This document shows positions 44,206 to 53,467 of a stretch of 64,000 bases of DNA, in pieces. A model generated the notes under the pieces. That model did no database searches. It was given only the letters and a program-made list of their open reading frames with translations, and was not told the origin of the DNA. The stretch spans positions 310,001-374,000 of the forward strand of contig NZ_JACBZN010000001.1 of assembly GCF_013408555.1 (NCBI RefSeq), in the 5' to 3' direction. Numbering within the stretch: position 1 is the stretch's first letter; every line of letters begins with the position of its first letter. The position numbers and the translations under genes were made by a program. The DNA comes from Aeromicrobium tamlense (GTDB taxonomy: Bacteria; Actinomycetota; Actinomycetes; Propionibacteriales; Nocardioidaceae).

Positions 44206-45657
44206 GTGAGCGAGCAGGTCACCGCGATCGTCCTGGCAGCTGGTGCCGGGACCCGGATGAAGTCGCGCCGAGCGAAGGTGCTGCACGAGATCGCCGGGCG
44301 CCCCATGCTGGGCCACGCGCTCGACGCCGTGCGGACCGCCGGGATCGATCACGTCGTCACCGTCGTCGGCCACGACCGCGAGCAGGTCGAGGCGGCCGTC
44401 ACGCGGCTCGACCCCTCCGCCACGATCGCCGTCCAGATCGAGCAGCGCGGCACCGGCGACGCCGTCCGCGTCGCGCTGGACGCCGCCGGCTCGACCTCCG
44501 CGACCTACCTGGTCACCTACGCCGACGTGCCGCTGCTGTCCGCCGAGACGCTGCGCGGCCTCGTCGACGAGCACCGCGCGCACGGCCACGCCGTCACGAT
44601 CCTCACCTCGGAGCCCGAGGACCCCGCCGGCTACGGACGGATCCTGCGCGACGCCTCGGGCGCGGTCACCGCGATCCGCGAGCACAAGGACTGCACGGAC
44701 GAGGAGCGCGCGACCCGCGAGGTCAACAGCGGCATCCTCGTCGTCGACGGCCCGTTCCTCGACCGCGCCGTGCGGGCCCTGAGCACCGACAACGCGCAGG
44801 CCGAGCTGTACCTCACCGACATCGTCGGCCAGGCCGTCACCGAGGGACTGCCCGTCGGCGCCCACGTCCTCGAGGACGTCTGGCAGACCGAGGGCGTCAA
44901 CGACCGCCGCCAGCTGGTGCGCCTCGGTCGGGAGCTCAATCGCCGCACGGTCAATCGCTGGCTCGCCGAGGGCGTCACGATCGTCGACCCCGAGACCACG
45001 TGGATCGACAGCGCTGTCACGATCGGCCGCGACACCACGATCCTTCCGGGCACCCAGCTGCTGGGCGCCACCACGATCGGCGAGGGCGTCACGATCGGGC
45101 CCGACACCACGCTGCGCGACGTCGAGGTCGGCGACGACGCCTCGGTCGTCCGCACGCACGGGTCGGATGCCGTGGTCGGCCCGGGCGCCACCGTCGGCCC
45201 GTTCGCCTACCTGCGCCCCGGCGCGGTCCTCGACACCGGCTCGAAGGTCGGCACGTTCGTCGAGGTCAAGAACAGCCACATCGGCCCCGGCGCGAAGGTG
45301 CCGCACCTGTCCTACATCGGCGACGCCGAGGTGGGGGAGGGCACCAACCTGGGAGCCGGCGCGATCACCGCCAACTACGACGGGGTGAGCAAGCACCGCA
45401 CCACGATCGGCACGCACGTCAAGACCGGGTGCCACAACGTGTTCGTCGCGCCCGTGAGCCTCGGTGACGGCGCTCACACGGGCGCGGGAACGGTCGTCCG
45501 CGAGGACGTGGCGCCGGGGGCGCTGGCCGTCCCCGCGTCGGGACAGAGGACAATCGAGGGGTGGGTCGCGAGCCGGCGACCGGGTACGCCTTCCGCGCAC
45601 GCCGCGGACCAGACCACGCAGGAGACCAGCGGTGGCCACCAACAAGAGCCTCAGTAA
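44206..45657 (+). CDS. glmU: Bifunctional GlcNAc-1-P uridyltransferase / GlcN-1-P acetyltransferase
   Basis: 483 residues, making UDP-GlcNAc for peptidoglycan. The N-terminal pyrophosphorylase has LAAGAGTRMKSRRAKVLHEIAGRPMLGH, TYADVPLL and NSGILVVD; the C-terminal half is a left-handed beta-helix (TTIGEGVTIGPDTTLRDVEVGDDASV) with LSYIGDAEVGEGTNLGAGAITANYDG. The Arg/Ser/Gln-rich tail is longer than in E. coli. GTG 44206 follows GAGGAG. TACACT at 44173-44178 may be its -10 box. The prs start lies 26 bp inside its 3' end. Confidence 0.95.
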   Translation: MSEQVTAIVLAAGAGTRMKSRRAKVLHEIAGRPMLGHALDAVRTAGIDHVVTVVGHDREQVEAAVTRLDPSATIAVQIEQRGTGDAVRVALDAAGSTSATYLVTYADVPLLSAETLRGLVDEHRAHGHAVTILTSEPEDPAGYGRILRDASGAVTAIREHKDCTDEERATREVNSGILVVDGPFLDRAVRALSTDNAQAELYLTDIVGQAVTEGLPVGAHVLEDVWQTEGVNDRRQLVRLGRELNRRTVNRWLAEGVTIVDPETTWIDSAVTIGRDTTILPGTQLLGATTIGEGVTIGPDTTLRDVEVGDDASVVRTHGSDAVVGPGATVGPFAYLRPGAVLDTGSKVGTFVEVKNSHIGPGAKVPHLSYIGDAEVGEGTNLGAGAITANYDGVSKHRTTIGTHVKTGCHNVFVAPVSLGDGAHTGAGTVVREDVAPGALAVPASGQRTIEGWVASRRPGTPSAHAADQTTQETSGGHQQEPQ

Positions 45658-46618
45658 GCGCACGCCCACGAGCAACCTCATGTTGTTCTCGGGCCGCGCG
45701 CACCCGATCCTCGCCCAGGAGGTCGCCGAGCTGCTCGAGGTGGACTGCGTGCCCACCACGGCCTACGACTTCGCCAACGGCGAGATCTACGTGCGCTTCG
45801 AGGAGTCGGTGCGCGGCTGTGACGCCTTCGTGATCCAGAGCCACGCCGCGCCCATCAACGAGGCGATCATGGAGCAGCTCATCATGATCGACGCGCTCAA
45901 GCGCGCCTCGGCCAAGCGCATCACCGTGGTCCTGCCGTTCTACGGCTACGCCCGCCAGGACAAGAAGCACCTCGGTCGCGAGCCCATCAGCGCCCGCCTC
46001 ATGGCCGACCTCTTCCTTGCCGCCGGCGCCGACCGCCTCATGACGGTCGACCTGCACACCGCGCAGATCCAGGGCTTCTTCGACGGCCCCGTCGACCACC
46101 TCCTGGCCATGCCGATCCTGACGCGTCAGGTGCGCAAGCGCTACGGCAACAAGCCGCTCGCGGTGGTCTCGCCCGACGCCGGCCGGATCAAGGTCGCCGA
46201 GCAGTGGGCCCGCCAGTTCGACAACGCCCCGCTGGCGTTCATCCACAAGACCCGCGACATCTCGCAGGCCAACGTCACCAAGGCCAACCGGGTCGTCGGC
46301 GAGGTCGCCGGCCGCACGTGCATCCTGGTCGACGACCTCATCGACACCGGCGGCACGATCTGCCAGGCCGCCGAGGCCCTCATGAACGACGGCGCGGCCG
46401 AGGTCGTCATCGCCGCCACGCACGCCGTGTTCTCGGGCGAGGCCGTCGACAAGCTGAAGAACTCGGTCGCCACCGAGGTCATCGTCACCAACACGCTGCC
46501 GCTGTCGGAGGACCGTCAGTTCGACAAGCTCACCGTCCTGTCGATCGCCCCGCTGCTGGCGCAGGCCGTCTCGGCGGTGTTCGAGGACGGCTCGGTCACG
46601 AGCCTCTTCTCCGAGTGA
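45632..46618 (+). CDS. prs: Ribose-phosphate pyrophosphokinase
   Basis: 328 residues. PRPP synthetase makes the ribosyl donor for nucleotides, His and Trp, and in this group decaprenylphosphoryl-arabinose. Motifs: GEIYVRFEESVRG, YGYARQDKKHLGREPISARL, the metal-binding DLHTAQIQGFFD, SPDAGRIKVAEQWA and the PRPP loop CILVDDLIDTGGTICQAA. GTG 45632 overlaps glmU by 26 bp, so the two are coupled, as is usual in actinobacteria. Confidence 0.96.
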   Translation: MATNKSLSKRTPTSNLMLFSGRAHPILAQEVAELLEVDCVPTTAYDFANGEIYVRFEESVRGCDAFVIQSHAAPINEAIMEQLIMIDALKRASAKRITVVLPFYGYARQDKKHLGREPISARLMADLFLAAGADRLMTVDLHTAQIQGFFDGPVDHLLAMPILTRQVRKRYGNKPLAVVSPDAGRIKVAEQWARQFDNAPLAFIHKTRDISQANVTKANRVVGEVAGRTCILVDDLIDTGGTICQAAEALMNDGAAEVVIAATHAVFSGEAVDKLKNSVATEVIVTNTLPLSEDRQFDKLTVLSIAPLLAQAVSAVFEDGSVTSLFSE

Positions 46619-46642
46619 GGCGAGTCCCGGAGTGAGGACGGC

Positions 46643-47011
46643 GTGACCACCGGGTCGGTCGTGCGCGCCGCGGCGCAGCTGGCGCTGCTGTACGCCGCGA
46701 TCGGCGTCGCGGGCACGCTGCTGCTGGCTCTTTCGGCCGGCGACCTCACCACGAACCTGCTGCTGCCGCTCGCGGTGCTGGTCGTGGCGCTCGCCCTGGC
46801 CGCCGCGGTGATCGTCGTGCTGGCCCGGCTCGCGGTCGGCTGGCTCGAGGGCCGCGTGAGCGAGCCGGTGGTCGTCGCGATCATGGTCGCCTCCGGCGTC
46901 GTGCTGCTGAGCGGCGTCCTCACCGTGAGCACGCTGGGCATCCTCTCGGTCGCCGTCTCGGCGCTGATGGCGCTCGCCACCCACCTCGTGCTGACCCGCT
47001 GCTGGGCCTGA
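46643..47011 (+). CDS. Small integral membrane protein
   Basis: 122 residues, almost entirely hydrophobic, with four predicted helices: QLALLYAAIGVAGTLLLALSA, NLLLPLAVLVVALALAAAVIVVLARL, VVVAIMVASGVVLLSGVLTVST and LSVAVSALMALATHLVL. No known domain is evident and I do not recognise the family. It lies 24 bp after prs in the same direction and may be co-transcribed. The short charged loop GWLEGRVSE is the only polar segment. Confidence 0.65.
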   Translation: MTTGSVVRAAAQLALLYAAIGVAGTLLLALSAGDLTTNLLLPLAVLVVALALAAAVIVVLARLAVGWLEGRVSEPVVVAIMVASGVVLLSGVLTVSTLGILSVAVSALMALATHLVLTRCWA

Positions 47012-47053
47012 GTCGCTCCTCGCGGCCGATTTCGGCTCGCCCGCACGGGTGGG

Positions 47054-47178
47054 TTAGACTCGTGGGGTTGCCTCGGCGAGGGTCCACCGGACCGTGATCG
47101 ACAGGGCGCTCCACAGGAGTGCTGTGTCGAGCGCCGAGCCCCAGACTTCAGACTGAACCCTCCAAGGAGAGAATCCCC
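47054..47178 (+). promoter_or_regulatory. rplY promoter and structured leader
   Basis: TAGACT (47054-47059) is a likely -10 box, giving a leader of about 110 nt, unlike the leaderless genes around it. The leader holds a hairpin GGCGCTC-CACA-(7 nt)-TGTG-TC-GAGCGCC (47105-47135) and ends in the ribosome site AAGGAGAG. Structured leaders of ribosomal-protein genes often mediate autoregulation; that is only a possibility here. Confidence 0.45.
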
Positions 47179-47832
47179 GTGGCCGAGATCAAGCTTTCCG
47201 CCGAGCAGCGCACCGAGTTCGGCAAGGGTGCCGCGCGCCGCATCCGACGTGACGACAAGATCCCCGCCGTCCTCTACGGACACGGCACCGACCCGATCCA
47301 CGTGACCCTGCCCGGCCACGACACGATGCTCGCGCTCAAGACCCCGAACGCGCTGCTCGCGATCGACCTGGGCTCGGACAACCACCTCGCCATCCCGAAG
47401 CAGGTCCAGCGCGACCCGCTCAAGGGCTTCATCGAGCACGTCGACCTGCTCATCGTCAAGCGTGGCGAGAAGGTCACCGTCGACGTCGCGATCACCGTCG
47501 TGGGCGAGCCCGAGGCCGGCGTCCTGCTGGTCACCGAGAACGCCACGGTCGCCCTCGAGGTCGAGGCCACGCACATCCCGTCCGAGATCGAGGTCTCGGT
47601 CGAGGGCCTGCAGGTCGGCGCGCAGGTGCTCGCCTCCGACCTCGACCTGCCCCGGGGTGCGGCCCTGGCGGTCGAGGAGGACCTGCTCATCCTCAACCTG
47701 ACCCACGCGCCCACCGCGGCCGAGGTCGAGGCCGAGCTCGAGGACGCCGAGGCCGAGGCCGGCATCGAGCACGACCAGCCCGAGGCGCCCGCCGAGGAGC
47801 AGGCCGCCGAGCCGGAGTCCACCGAGAGCTGA
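47179..47832 (+). CDS. rplY: 50S ribosomal protein L25 / general stress protein Ctc
   Basis: 217 residues of the long L25 (TL5/Ctc) form, which binds 5S rRNA. The N-terminal RNA-binding domain has RTEFGKGAARRIRRDDKIPAVLYGHG, and the C-terminal beta domain runs from about 95 to 185 (EKVTVDVAITVVGEPEAGVLLV). The last 35 residues are very acidic (AEVEAELEDAEAEAGIEHDQ), as in other actinobacteria. GTG 47179 is preceded by AAGGAGAG. It is coupled to pth by TGATG. Confidence 0.95.
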   Translation: MAEIKLSAEQRTEFGKGAARRIRRDDKIPAVLYGHGTDPIHVTLPGHDTMLALKTPNALLAIDLGSDNHLAIPKQVQRDPLKGFIEHVDLLIVKRGEKVTVDVAITVVGEPEAGVLLVTENATVALEVEATHIPSEIEVSVEGLQVGAQVLASDLDLPRGAALAVEEDLLILNLTHAPTAAEVEAELEDAEAEAGIEHDQPEAPAEEQAAEPESTES

Positions 47833-48398
47833 TGACCTGGCTGGTCGTCGGGCTGGGGAACCCCGGCCCGTCCTATGCCGCCACCCGGCACAACGTCGGG
47901 TACCACGTGACCGATGAGCTGGCCGCCCGCATGGGCGGCCGGTTCTCGTCTCTGAAGGCGGCGCGCGCCGACATCGTCTCGGGCCTGCTCGCGAGCGAGC
48001 GCACGGTCCTGGGCCGCTCTCGCGCCTACATGAACGAGAGCGGCGGGGCGGTCTCCGCGCTGATGAAGTACTACGACGTCACGCCCGACCGGCTGATCGT
48101 CATCCACGACGAGCTCGACCTGCCGCTGGGCTCGCTGCGCTGCAAGTCCGGCGGCGGCGACAACGGGCACAACGGGTTGAAGTCGATCCGTCAGTCGATC
48201 GGCACGGGCGACTTCCTGCGCGTGCGGTTCGGCATCGGGCGCCCGCCCGGCCAGCAGCCCGTGCACGACTTCGTGCTCAAGCCGTTCGCGAAGGTCGAGC
48301 GCACCGAGGTCGACATCGTCACGCAGGAGGCCGCCGACGCGGTCGAGAGCCTGATCTCCGTCGGCCTGGAGAAGACGCAGAGCGCCTTCAACTCCTGA
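47832..48398 (+). CDS. pth: Peptidyl-tRNA hydrolase
   Basis: 188 residues. Pth releases tRNA from peptidyl-tRNA dropped by ribosomes. Active-site residues: N9 in GLGNPGPSY, catalytic H20 in TRHNVGY, D in VIHDELDLPLG, and GGGDNGHNGLKSI. The length is typical. ATG 47832 overlaps the rplY stop by one base, the conserved rplY-pth pairing. A convergent secreted-protein gene begins 10 bp after its stop. Confidence 0.96.
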   Translation: MTWLVVGLGNPGPSYAATRHNVGYHVTDELAARMGGRFSSLKAARADIVSGLLASERTVLGRSRAYMNESGGAVSALMKYYDVTPDRLIVIHDELDLPLGSLRCKSGGGDNGHNGLKSIRQSIGTGDFLRVRFGIGRPPGQQPVHDFVLKPFAKVERTEVDIVTQEAADAVESLISVGLEKTQSAFNS

Positions 48399-48408
48399 CG
48401 CCGCCGCG

Positions 48409-49149
48409 TCAGATGGTCTTGAGCTGGACCAGCTCGCCGTCGGCGAAGACGCCGACGAAGCGGGTCGCGATGCCGCAGGCCGCGAACTCGCGCTCCTGCA
48501 CCGAGGTCACGCCCTTCGCCGCCAGCCGCCGCAGCGGGCCGAGCTCGGCGTTCGCCTGGGCCATGACGTTCGGGTCGGAGTAGAGGCGCGACAGCCGCGC
48601 GGAGTGCTGCAGCACCTGCGAGACGTTGACGCGCTCGAGCGTGCCGGGGGAGCGCATCAGTCGCTGGGTCTGCGCGAGCGACGTGCCGCGGACCGAGGGT
48701 GAGAACGCCGCGTCGATCCTCAGGGCGCGAATGTCGGGGGCGGTCGCGCAGGCGTTCTGGCGCACGACGAGGCGCATCGCGCGGCGCGTCGTGGCGGTGC
48801 GCCCCTTCGAGCGGGACTTCACGGTGATGACGGCACGGTAGGTGCCGGGGCGCAGGCGCACGGCGCTGCGGTTCGTGTGGAGGCGCTTGCCGCTGCGGGA
48901 CACGGTGATGCGCTTCGAGAGCAGCTTGACGCCTCGGGCGCGCTTGACCTGCGGGACGACGCGGACCGAGCCGGCCCACCCCACCACGCGCTGGGTCGGG
49001 TTGACGATCTTCACCTTGGCGGTGGTGGCGGCCGTGGCCGCGCGGGGAGCGGGCGCGCTGGCGCGAGCGGACGTGATCGCACCGGCCGTGACGACGGCCG
49101 TCGCCACGAGCGCCACCAGCGAGCCGAGGCCCAGCGTCTTCGTGTTCAC
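48409..49149 (-). CDS. Secreted protein of unknown function
   Basis: 246 residues from GTG 49149. Signal peptide: VNTKTLGLGSLVALVATAVVTAGAITSARASA with cleavage near ARASA. The middle is a basic beta-rich domain (VKIVNPTQRVVGWAGSVRVVPQV, ITVSRSGKRLHTNRSAVRLRPGTYRAVITVKS) resembling Ig-like cell-wall domains. The C-terminal part is helical with two cysteines (QNACATAPDIRAL and FAACGIATRFVG). I do not recognise the family. A longer in-frame upstream extension would bury the signal peptide, so I reject it. Confidence 0.65.
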   Translation of the reverse strand: MNTKTLGLGSLVALVATAVVTAGAITSARASAPAPRAATAATTAKVKIVNPTQRVVGWAGSVRVVPQVKRARGVKLLSKRITVSRSGKRLHTNRSAVRLRPGTYRAVITVKSRSKGRTATTRRAMRLVVRQNACATAPDIRALRIDAAFSPSVRGTSLAQTQRLMRSPGTLERVNVSQVLQHSARLSRLYSDPNVMAQANAELGPLRRLAAKGVTSVQEREFAACGIATRFVGVFADGELVQLKTI

Positions 49150-49486
49150 CCTCAAAGTATGGGGCACGTGTGACTCGCGTGACCACTGATATGCCAGATA
49201 TGGGTGGGCACTCGTGATACGGCAGGGACTCGCTGGACGTATCAAGGAGGCCCGATGGTGCCTCTCCGCGGGTGATGACGATGACGTCACACACCACATC
49301 AGTCGCACTGGTCACAACATTGGGAAAGCCGACAAAACCCCGGCGTTCCGGTCGTTAGGCTCCGAGACACGGGGGGTGCTCGCGGTCTCGAAGGTTCACG
49401 AACGCACCGCGACATCAGTGTGGAGATTCGGGTCTCATGCGTCGCAACAGGCGGGAGTGCAGAGGCCATCTGTGAAGGACGGCGTG
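49150..49486 (+). other. Intergenic region upstream of giant secreted-protein gene
   Basis: 337 bp with no convincing gene. It is less GC-rich than its surroundings around 49300-49340. TTAGGCT near 49354 resembles the -10 boxes used elsewhere, which would give a leader of more than 100 nt. GATACG/CGTATC at about 49215-49242 can pair weakly. I recognise no riboswitch. Confidence 0.4.
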
Positions 49487-52400
49487 ATGCTTCATCTCAA
49501 CCCCCCGGGCCGGCGGACCGCGACGATCCTCGCGACGCTGGCCGTGCTGGCCTCGGCCCTGGGCGCTCCGGCGTCCGCCGAAACCACCGACCCCACGCCG
49601 ACGCCGAGCGCCTCCGAGCCCGCGCCGACGAGCGAGCCGTCCCCGGCTCCCACGAGCGCCGCGACCAGCGCGCCCACCTCCGCTCCCACGAGCGCCCCGA
49701 CCACCGCGCCCACCACGAGCGCCCCCACCGTCCAGGCCGCCACGCAGCCCGACTACAGCCGCTCGGTGCTGGACACCTCGCCCTCGCAGATCGCCTTCGG
49801 CACCCGCGCCGGCCGGCCGTGCACCGGGGGACAGGCCGTCTCGGTCGTCACCTGGAACGGTGACGACCTGCCGTGGACCGCCTCCGCCGACGCGTCATGG
49901 ATCTCGCTGTCCGCCACGTCGGGCCCGAGCCCCGCGCAGCTGACCGTCACGGCCGACTGCGACGAGCTGTCCGTAGGCGTCCACTCCGCCCAGGTCACCG
50001 TCCGCGACGACGCGCCCGGCGTCGACCAGAGCCAGACCGTCGACGTGCGCGTCGTGGTGAACCCGTCCGGCCCGGTGGGCATCTCCACCTGGAAGGACGG
50101 TCACCGCGGTGCGTTCAGCTCCTCCACCGACGACTCGTACGACTCGGGCTACGCCGAGCTGAAGGCCGCCGGGACCAAGGGCACCTTCGTCATGAACGGC
50201 AGCACGCCTCCCGCGAGCTACCCGCAGATGTACGCCGACGGCATGGAGCTGGGCTCGCACCTGCTCTACCACCTGTGCACGCTGGTGAGCCGCACGAGCC
50301 TGATCTCGCACATGACGGGCAGCATCTCGGCCGTCGCGCAGGCCACGGGCTCGGCCGACGAGGTCCAGAGCCTCGTGTGGCCGTGTGGCTTCCGCAACAT
50401 CGAGTACGGGGTCACCGCCGCCGACTACTTCCTGTCCGCGCGCGGCTACAACTGGAACGCGCTCGAGGACACGACGCCCGTCGACTTCATGGACCTCAAG
50501 AGCTTCAACTCCCACGAGCACGCGCCCGTGCCCCCGGCCGACCTGAAGACGATCGTCGACGACGCCCAGAGCCAGGGCAAGTGGGCCAACCTCGTCCTGC
50601 ACGACATGACCAACGACGACGGCGCGATCGCCTACGCCGCCACGAAGGACGTCTGGTCGGCGCCCATCGGCACGGTCGTGAAGTACATCCACCAGCGCAA
50701 CCGCACGGTGATCGACGACGTCGTCGACGGCCAGGACGCCCTCGACTTCACGATCCGCCGGCTGCCCCTGCCTGCCGTCCCGCAGCGTGATGCCGAGGCG
50801 TTCGTGAAGTCGCGCGACGCCCTCACGTTCACCGTCGACGTCACGGGCGTGCCGCACGTCTCGGGCGTCCGGGTGGCCGGCGCGACGGTGCCGTTCCGCA
50901 TCCGCACCGAGGGCGACACCTCCACCCTCTACTTCTCCTCGGCGGTCACCACGTCGAAGCAGGCCGTCAAGATCCTCAAGTCCGAGACGGTGCCGCCGAT
51001 CCTCGAGGTCGACGACACCGCGCTGTCCTTCACGTCGGCCCAGGACGGGGCGGTGAAGGAGAAGACGCTCGCCGTCACGAACTCCGGCGCGGGCACGCTG
51101 ACCTGGGGTGCCGAGGTCGTCTCGGGCGCCTCGTGGCTCTCGGTCACGCCCGAGTCGGGCACCGGCGACGGCAGCGTCACGGTGCGCGCGAACCCGGGCT
51201 CCCTGGCGGCGGGCACATACTCCGGCTCGGTCAAGCTGCACGCGTCCGGCGCGGCGGGCAGCCCGGTCATCGTCCCGGTGTCGCTCACCATCACGCCCAA
51301 GGGCGAGAAGAGCTACCTCCTGAACTACCCCGACCGCGCGGCGCTGCTGGCCGACGGCTGGGACTTCAAGGCGAGGACGGCGGCCGGCGCGGTGCGCGAC
51401 ACCGAGCGCACGTCCGGCGCCGTGGTCTCGTACTCGGCCTCCGGCCTGCGAGTGCCGGTCGACACCGGCGACATCTGGTCGTCGATGAACAACTCGCGGA
51501 ACTCGCTGCTGCGCGACCTGCCCTCCGGGTGGAGCCGTGTCGAGCTGTCGGTCCCGTCGTTCGCGCCCACCCGGAACTACCAGTCCGCGGGCATCGGCGT
51601 GTACGACGACGACGACAACTACGTGCTGCTGACGCGCAGCTTCAACGTGGGCCAGCGGGTCTCGCTGGTCAACGAGGTCGGGGGCACGGCGCAGATCGTC
51701 CAGGCGCAGACGGCCACGGCGACGAGCCTGCGCCTGCGGCTGACCCGGTCGGGCAACACGATCACCGCGGCGTACTCCACGACGGGCGGGGCCTCGTGGA
51801 TCCCGGCCGGCTCGGTGAGCTCGACGCGGGCGTTCTCGCGACTCGCGCTGCTGACGGGCGCCGACGCGCAGACCACCTCGCAGCCCACCGCGCTGTACGA
51901 CGAGGTCGTCGTCGCGGCGGACGAGTCGACCCAGCCGACCACCGCGCCCACCACGACGCCGACGACGCAGCCGACCACCCAGCCGACGACGCAGCCCACC
52001 ACGACGCCGACCACCCAGCCCACGACCAGCCCGACGACGACGCCGCCCACCACGACGCCGCCCGCGGGCGGGACGTTCTCGCTCGGCTACGCGAACCGCG
52101 CCGCGATGATCGCGGACGGCTGGGACTTCCGCGCCCGCACGGGCGCCGGGATCGTGCGCGACACCGAGCGCACCAGCGGCGCCACGGCGACGTACTCGGC
52201 GCAGGGCCTCGGCCTGCCGACCACGTCGGGCGACCTGTGGTCGACGTCGAACAACTCCGACAACACGGTCCTGCGCGACCTGCCCAGCAACTGGACCTCG
52301 GTCCGGGTGCGGCTGACCCACGCGCCGTCCGCGAACTACCAGCACGCCGGGATCGTGCTGTACGACAACGACGACAACTACCTCGAGCTCGCGCGGTCGT

Positions 52401-53464
52401 ACCACTCCACCGCCGGCGGACAGATCGTCATGGCGGTCAACGAGACCTCGGGCACCCCTGCGGCGCAGGCCGTCTCGGGCGTGACCGCGACGGACCTCGT
52501 GCTGCGGTTCGAGCGCAACGCGGCGACGAACCAGATCGTGTCCTCGTTCTCGAGCGACGCCGGAGCCACGTGGCGCACGGTCAGCACCGTCACGCGCGGC
52601 TTCACGGCTCCGCGGCTGGCGCTGAACTCCGGCGGCGCGACGGGTGCGCAGATCACCGCGACCTTCCGCGAGGCCACGATCCAGGTGCCGGCCACGGTCG
52701 CACCGACCGAGCCGGCCCCGTCGCCGACCACGCCGACACCGACAGCGACGCCGACGCCGACGACGCCGTCGCCGTCCCCCACGACGCCGACCCCCACCCC
52801 CACGACGCCGACGCCCACGGCCCCGACCGAGACGACGGACACGCACGTGCTCGACCAGACGTCGCGCGCCGGCCTGCTGGCCGCGGGCTGGGACTTCGCG
52901 GCCCGCACGGTGGCCGGCGCGGTCCGCAACACCGAGAGCGCCACGGCGGCGCCGAGCTACGCGACGAACGGGCTGGGCCTGGCCACGGGCCAGGGCGACC
53001 TGTGGCAGGCGATGAACAACACGACCAACACCGTGTTCCGCGACCTGCCGGCGACGTGGACGAGCGTGACCACCACGATGAGCTACGCACCGACGGCGAA
53101 CTACCAGCACGGCGGGATCGTGCTCTACGTCGACGACGACAACTACGTCGAGCTGACCCGTGCCTACAACTCCACGGCGGGCGCGCACACGGTGGCCCTC
53201 ATCGACGAGCGGTCGGGCACCCCGGTGGTGCAGCGCGTGGGCACGACCGCCACGTCACTGCAGCTGCGGTTCACGCGCAACGCCGCCACGGGTGTGATCA
53301 CGGGCTCGTTCTCCACGGATGCTGGTCAAAACTGGCGCGAGGTGGGCACCGTCAGTCGTACGCTGACGAACGTGAGGATCGGACTCAACGCCGGGGGAGC
53401 CGTCTCGGGCTCGCCCGTGGCGCGGTTCGAGCGCGTCGTCGTCGGCCGGACCACGGCGGGCTGA
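49487..53464 (+). CDS. Giant secreted protein: deacetylase-like domain and three lectin-like repeats
   Basis: 1325 residues. Signal peptide 1-31 (TATILATLAVLASALGAPASA); Ser/Pro/Thr linker to about 85; a BACON-like beta domain (88-198: PWTASADASWISLSATSG); a NodB polysaccharide-deacetylase-like domain (about 199-440) with STDDSYDSG, GSHLLYHLC and LVLHDMTND in place of the canonical TFDDG, HxxxH and final motifs; a second BACON-like domain (about 503-605: WGAEVVSGASWLSVTPESG); then three DUF1349-like concanavalin repeats (about 608-812, 864-1068, 1122-1324) joined by Thr-Pro linkers. Each repeat has GWDF-ARTxAGxVRxTE and ANYQxxGIxLYxDDDNYxxL. ATG 49487 follows GAAGGA; GTG 49472 and 49484 are in frame. 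It heads the polysaccharide locus, 3 bp before the oxidoreductase gene. Confidence 0.8.
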   Translation: MLHLNPPGRRTATILATLAVLASALGAPASAETTDPTPTPSASEPAPTSEPSPAPTSAATSAPTSAPTSAPTTAPTTSAPTVQAATQPDYSRSVLDTSPSQIAFGTRAGRPCTGGQAVSVVTWNGDDLPWTASADASWISLSATSGPSPAQLTVTADCDELSVGVHSAQVTVRDDAPGVDQSQTVDVRVVVNPSGPVGISTWKDGHRGAFSSSTDDSYDSGYAELKAAGTKGTFVMNGSTPPASYPQMYADGMELGSHLLYHLCTLVSRTSLISHMTGSISAVAQATGSADEVQSLVWPCGFRNIEYGVTAADYFLSARGYNWNALEDTTPVDFMDLKSFNSHEHAPVPPADLKTIVDDAQSQGKWANLVLHDMTNDDGAIAYAATKDVWSAPIGTVVKYIHQRNRTVIDDVVDGQDALDFTIRRLPLPAVPQRDAEAFVKSRDALTFTVDVTGVPHVSGVRVAGATVPFRIRTEGDTSTLYFSSAVTTSKQAVKILKSETVPPILEVDDTALSFTSAQDGAVKEKTLAVTNSGAGTLTWGAEVVSGASWLSVTPESGTGDGSVTVRANPGSLAAGTYSGSVKLHASGAAGSPVIVPVSLTITPKGEKSYLLNYPDRAALLADGWDFKARTAAGAVRDTERTSGAVVSYSASGLRVPVDTGDIWSSMNNSRNSLLRDLPSGWSRVELSVPSFAPTRNYQSAGIGVYDDDDNYVLLTRSFNVGQRVSLVNEVGGTAQIVQAQTATATSLRLRLTRSGNTITAAYSTTGGASWIPAGSVSSTRAFSRLALLTGADAQTTSQPTALYDEVVVAADESTQPTTAPTTTPTTQPTTQPTTQPTTTPTTQPTTSPTTTPPTTTPPAGGTFSLGYANRAAMIADGWDFRARTGAGIVRDTERTSGATATYSAQGLGLPTTSGDLWSTSNNSDNTVLRDLPSNWTSVRVRLTHAPSANYQHAGIVLYDNDDNYLELARSYHSTAGGQIVMAVNETSGTPAAQAVSGVTATDLVLRFERNAATNQIVSSFSSDAGATWRTVSTVTRGFTAPRLALNSGGATGAQITATFREATIQVPATVAPTEPAPSPTTPTPTATPTPTTPSPSPTTPTPTPTTPTPTAPTETTDTHVLDQTSRAGLLAAGWDFAARTVAGAVRNTESATAAPSYATNGLGLATGQGDLWQAMNNTTNTVFRDLPATWTSVTTTMSYAPTANYQHGGIVLYVDDDNYVELTRAYNSTAGAHTVALIDERSGTPVVQRVGTTATSLQLRFTRNAATGVITGSFSTDAGQNWREVGTVSRTLTNVRIGLNAGGAVSGSPVARFERVVVGRTTAG
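51924..52061 (+). repeat. Low-complexity Thr-Pro-Gln linker repeats
   Basis: Short repeats of CCGACGACGCAGCCGACCAC type encode TTPTTQPTTQPTT between the first and second lectin-like repeats. A related linker at about 52700-52845 encodes PTPTPTTPSPSPTTP. Such stretches are prone to slippage and are good O-mannosylation targets. Confidence 0.8.
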
Positions 53465-53467
53465 GCG

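Noticed and set aside
49214-49486. Upstream start for the giant secreted protein
   Set aside because: The extension would put about 90 polar residues before the signal peptide; a start at or just before 49487 with GAAGGA gives a normal signal peptide.
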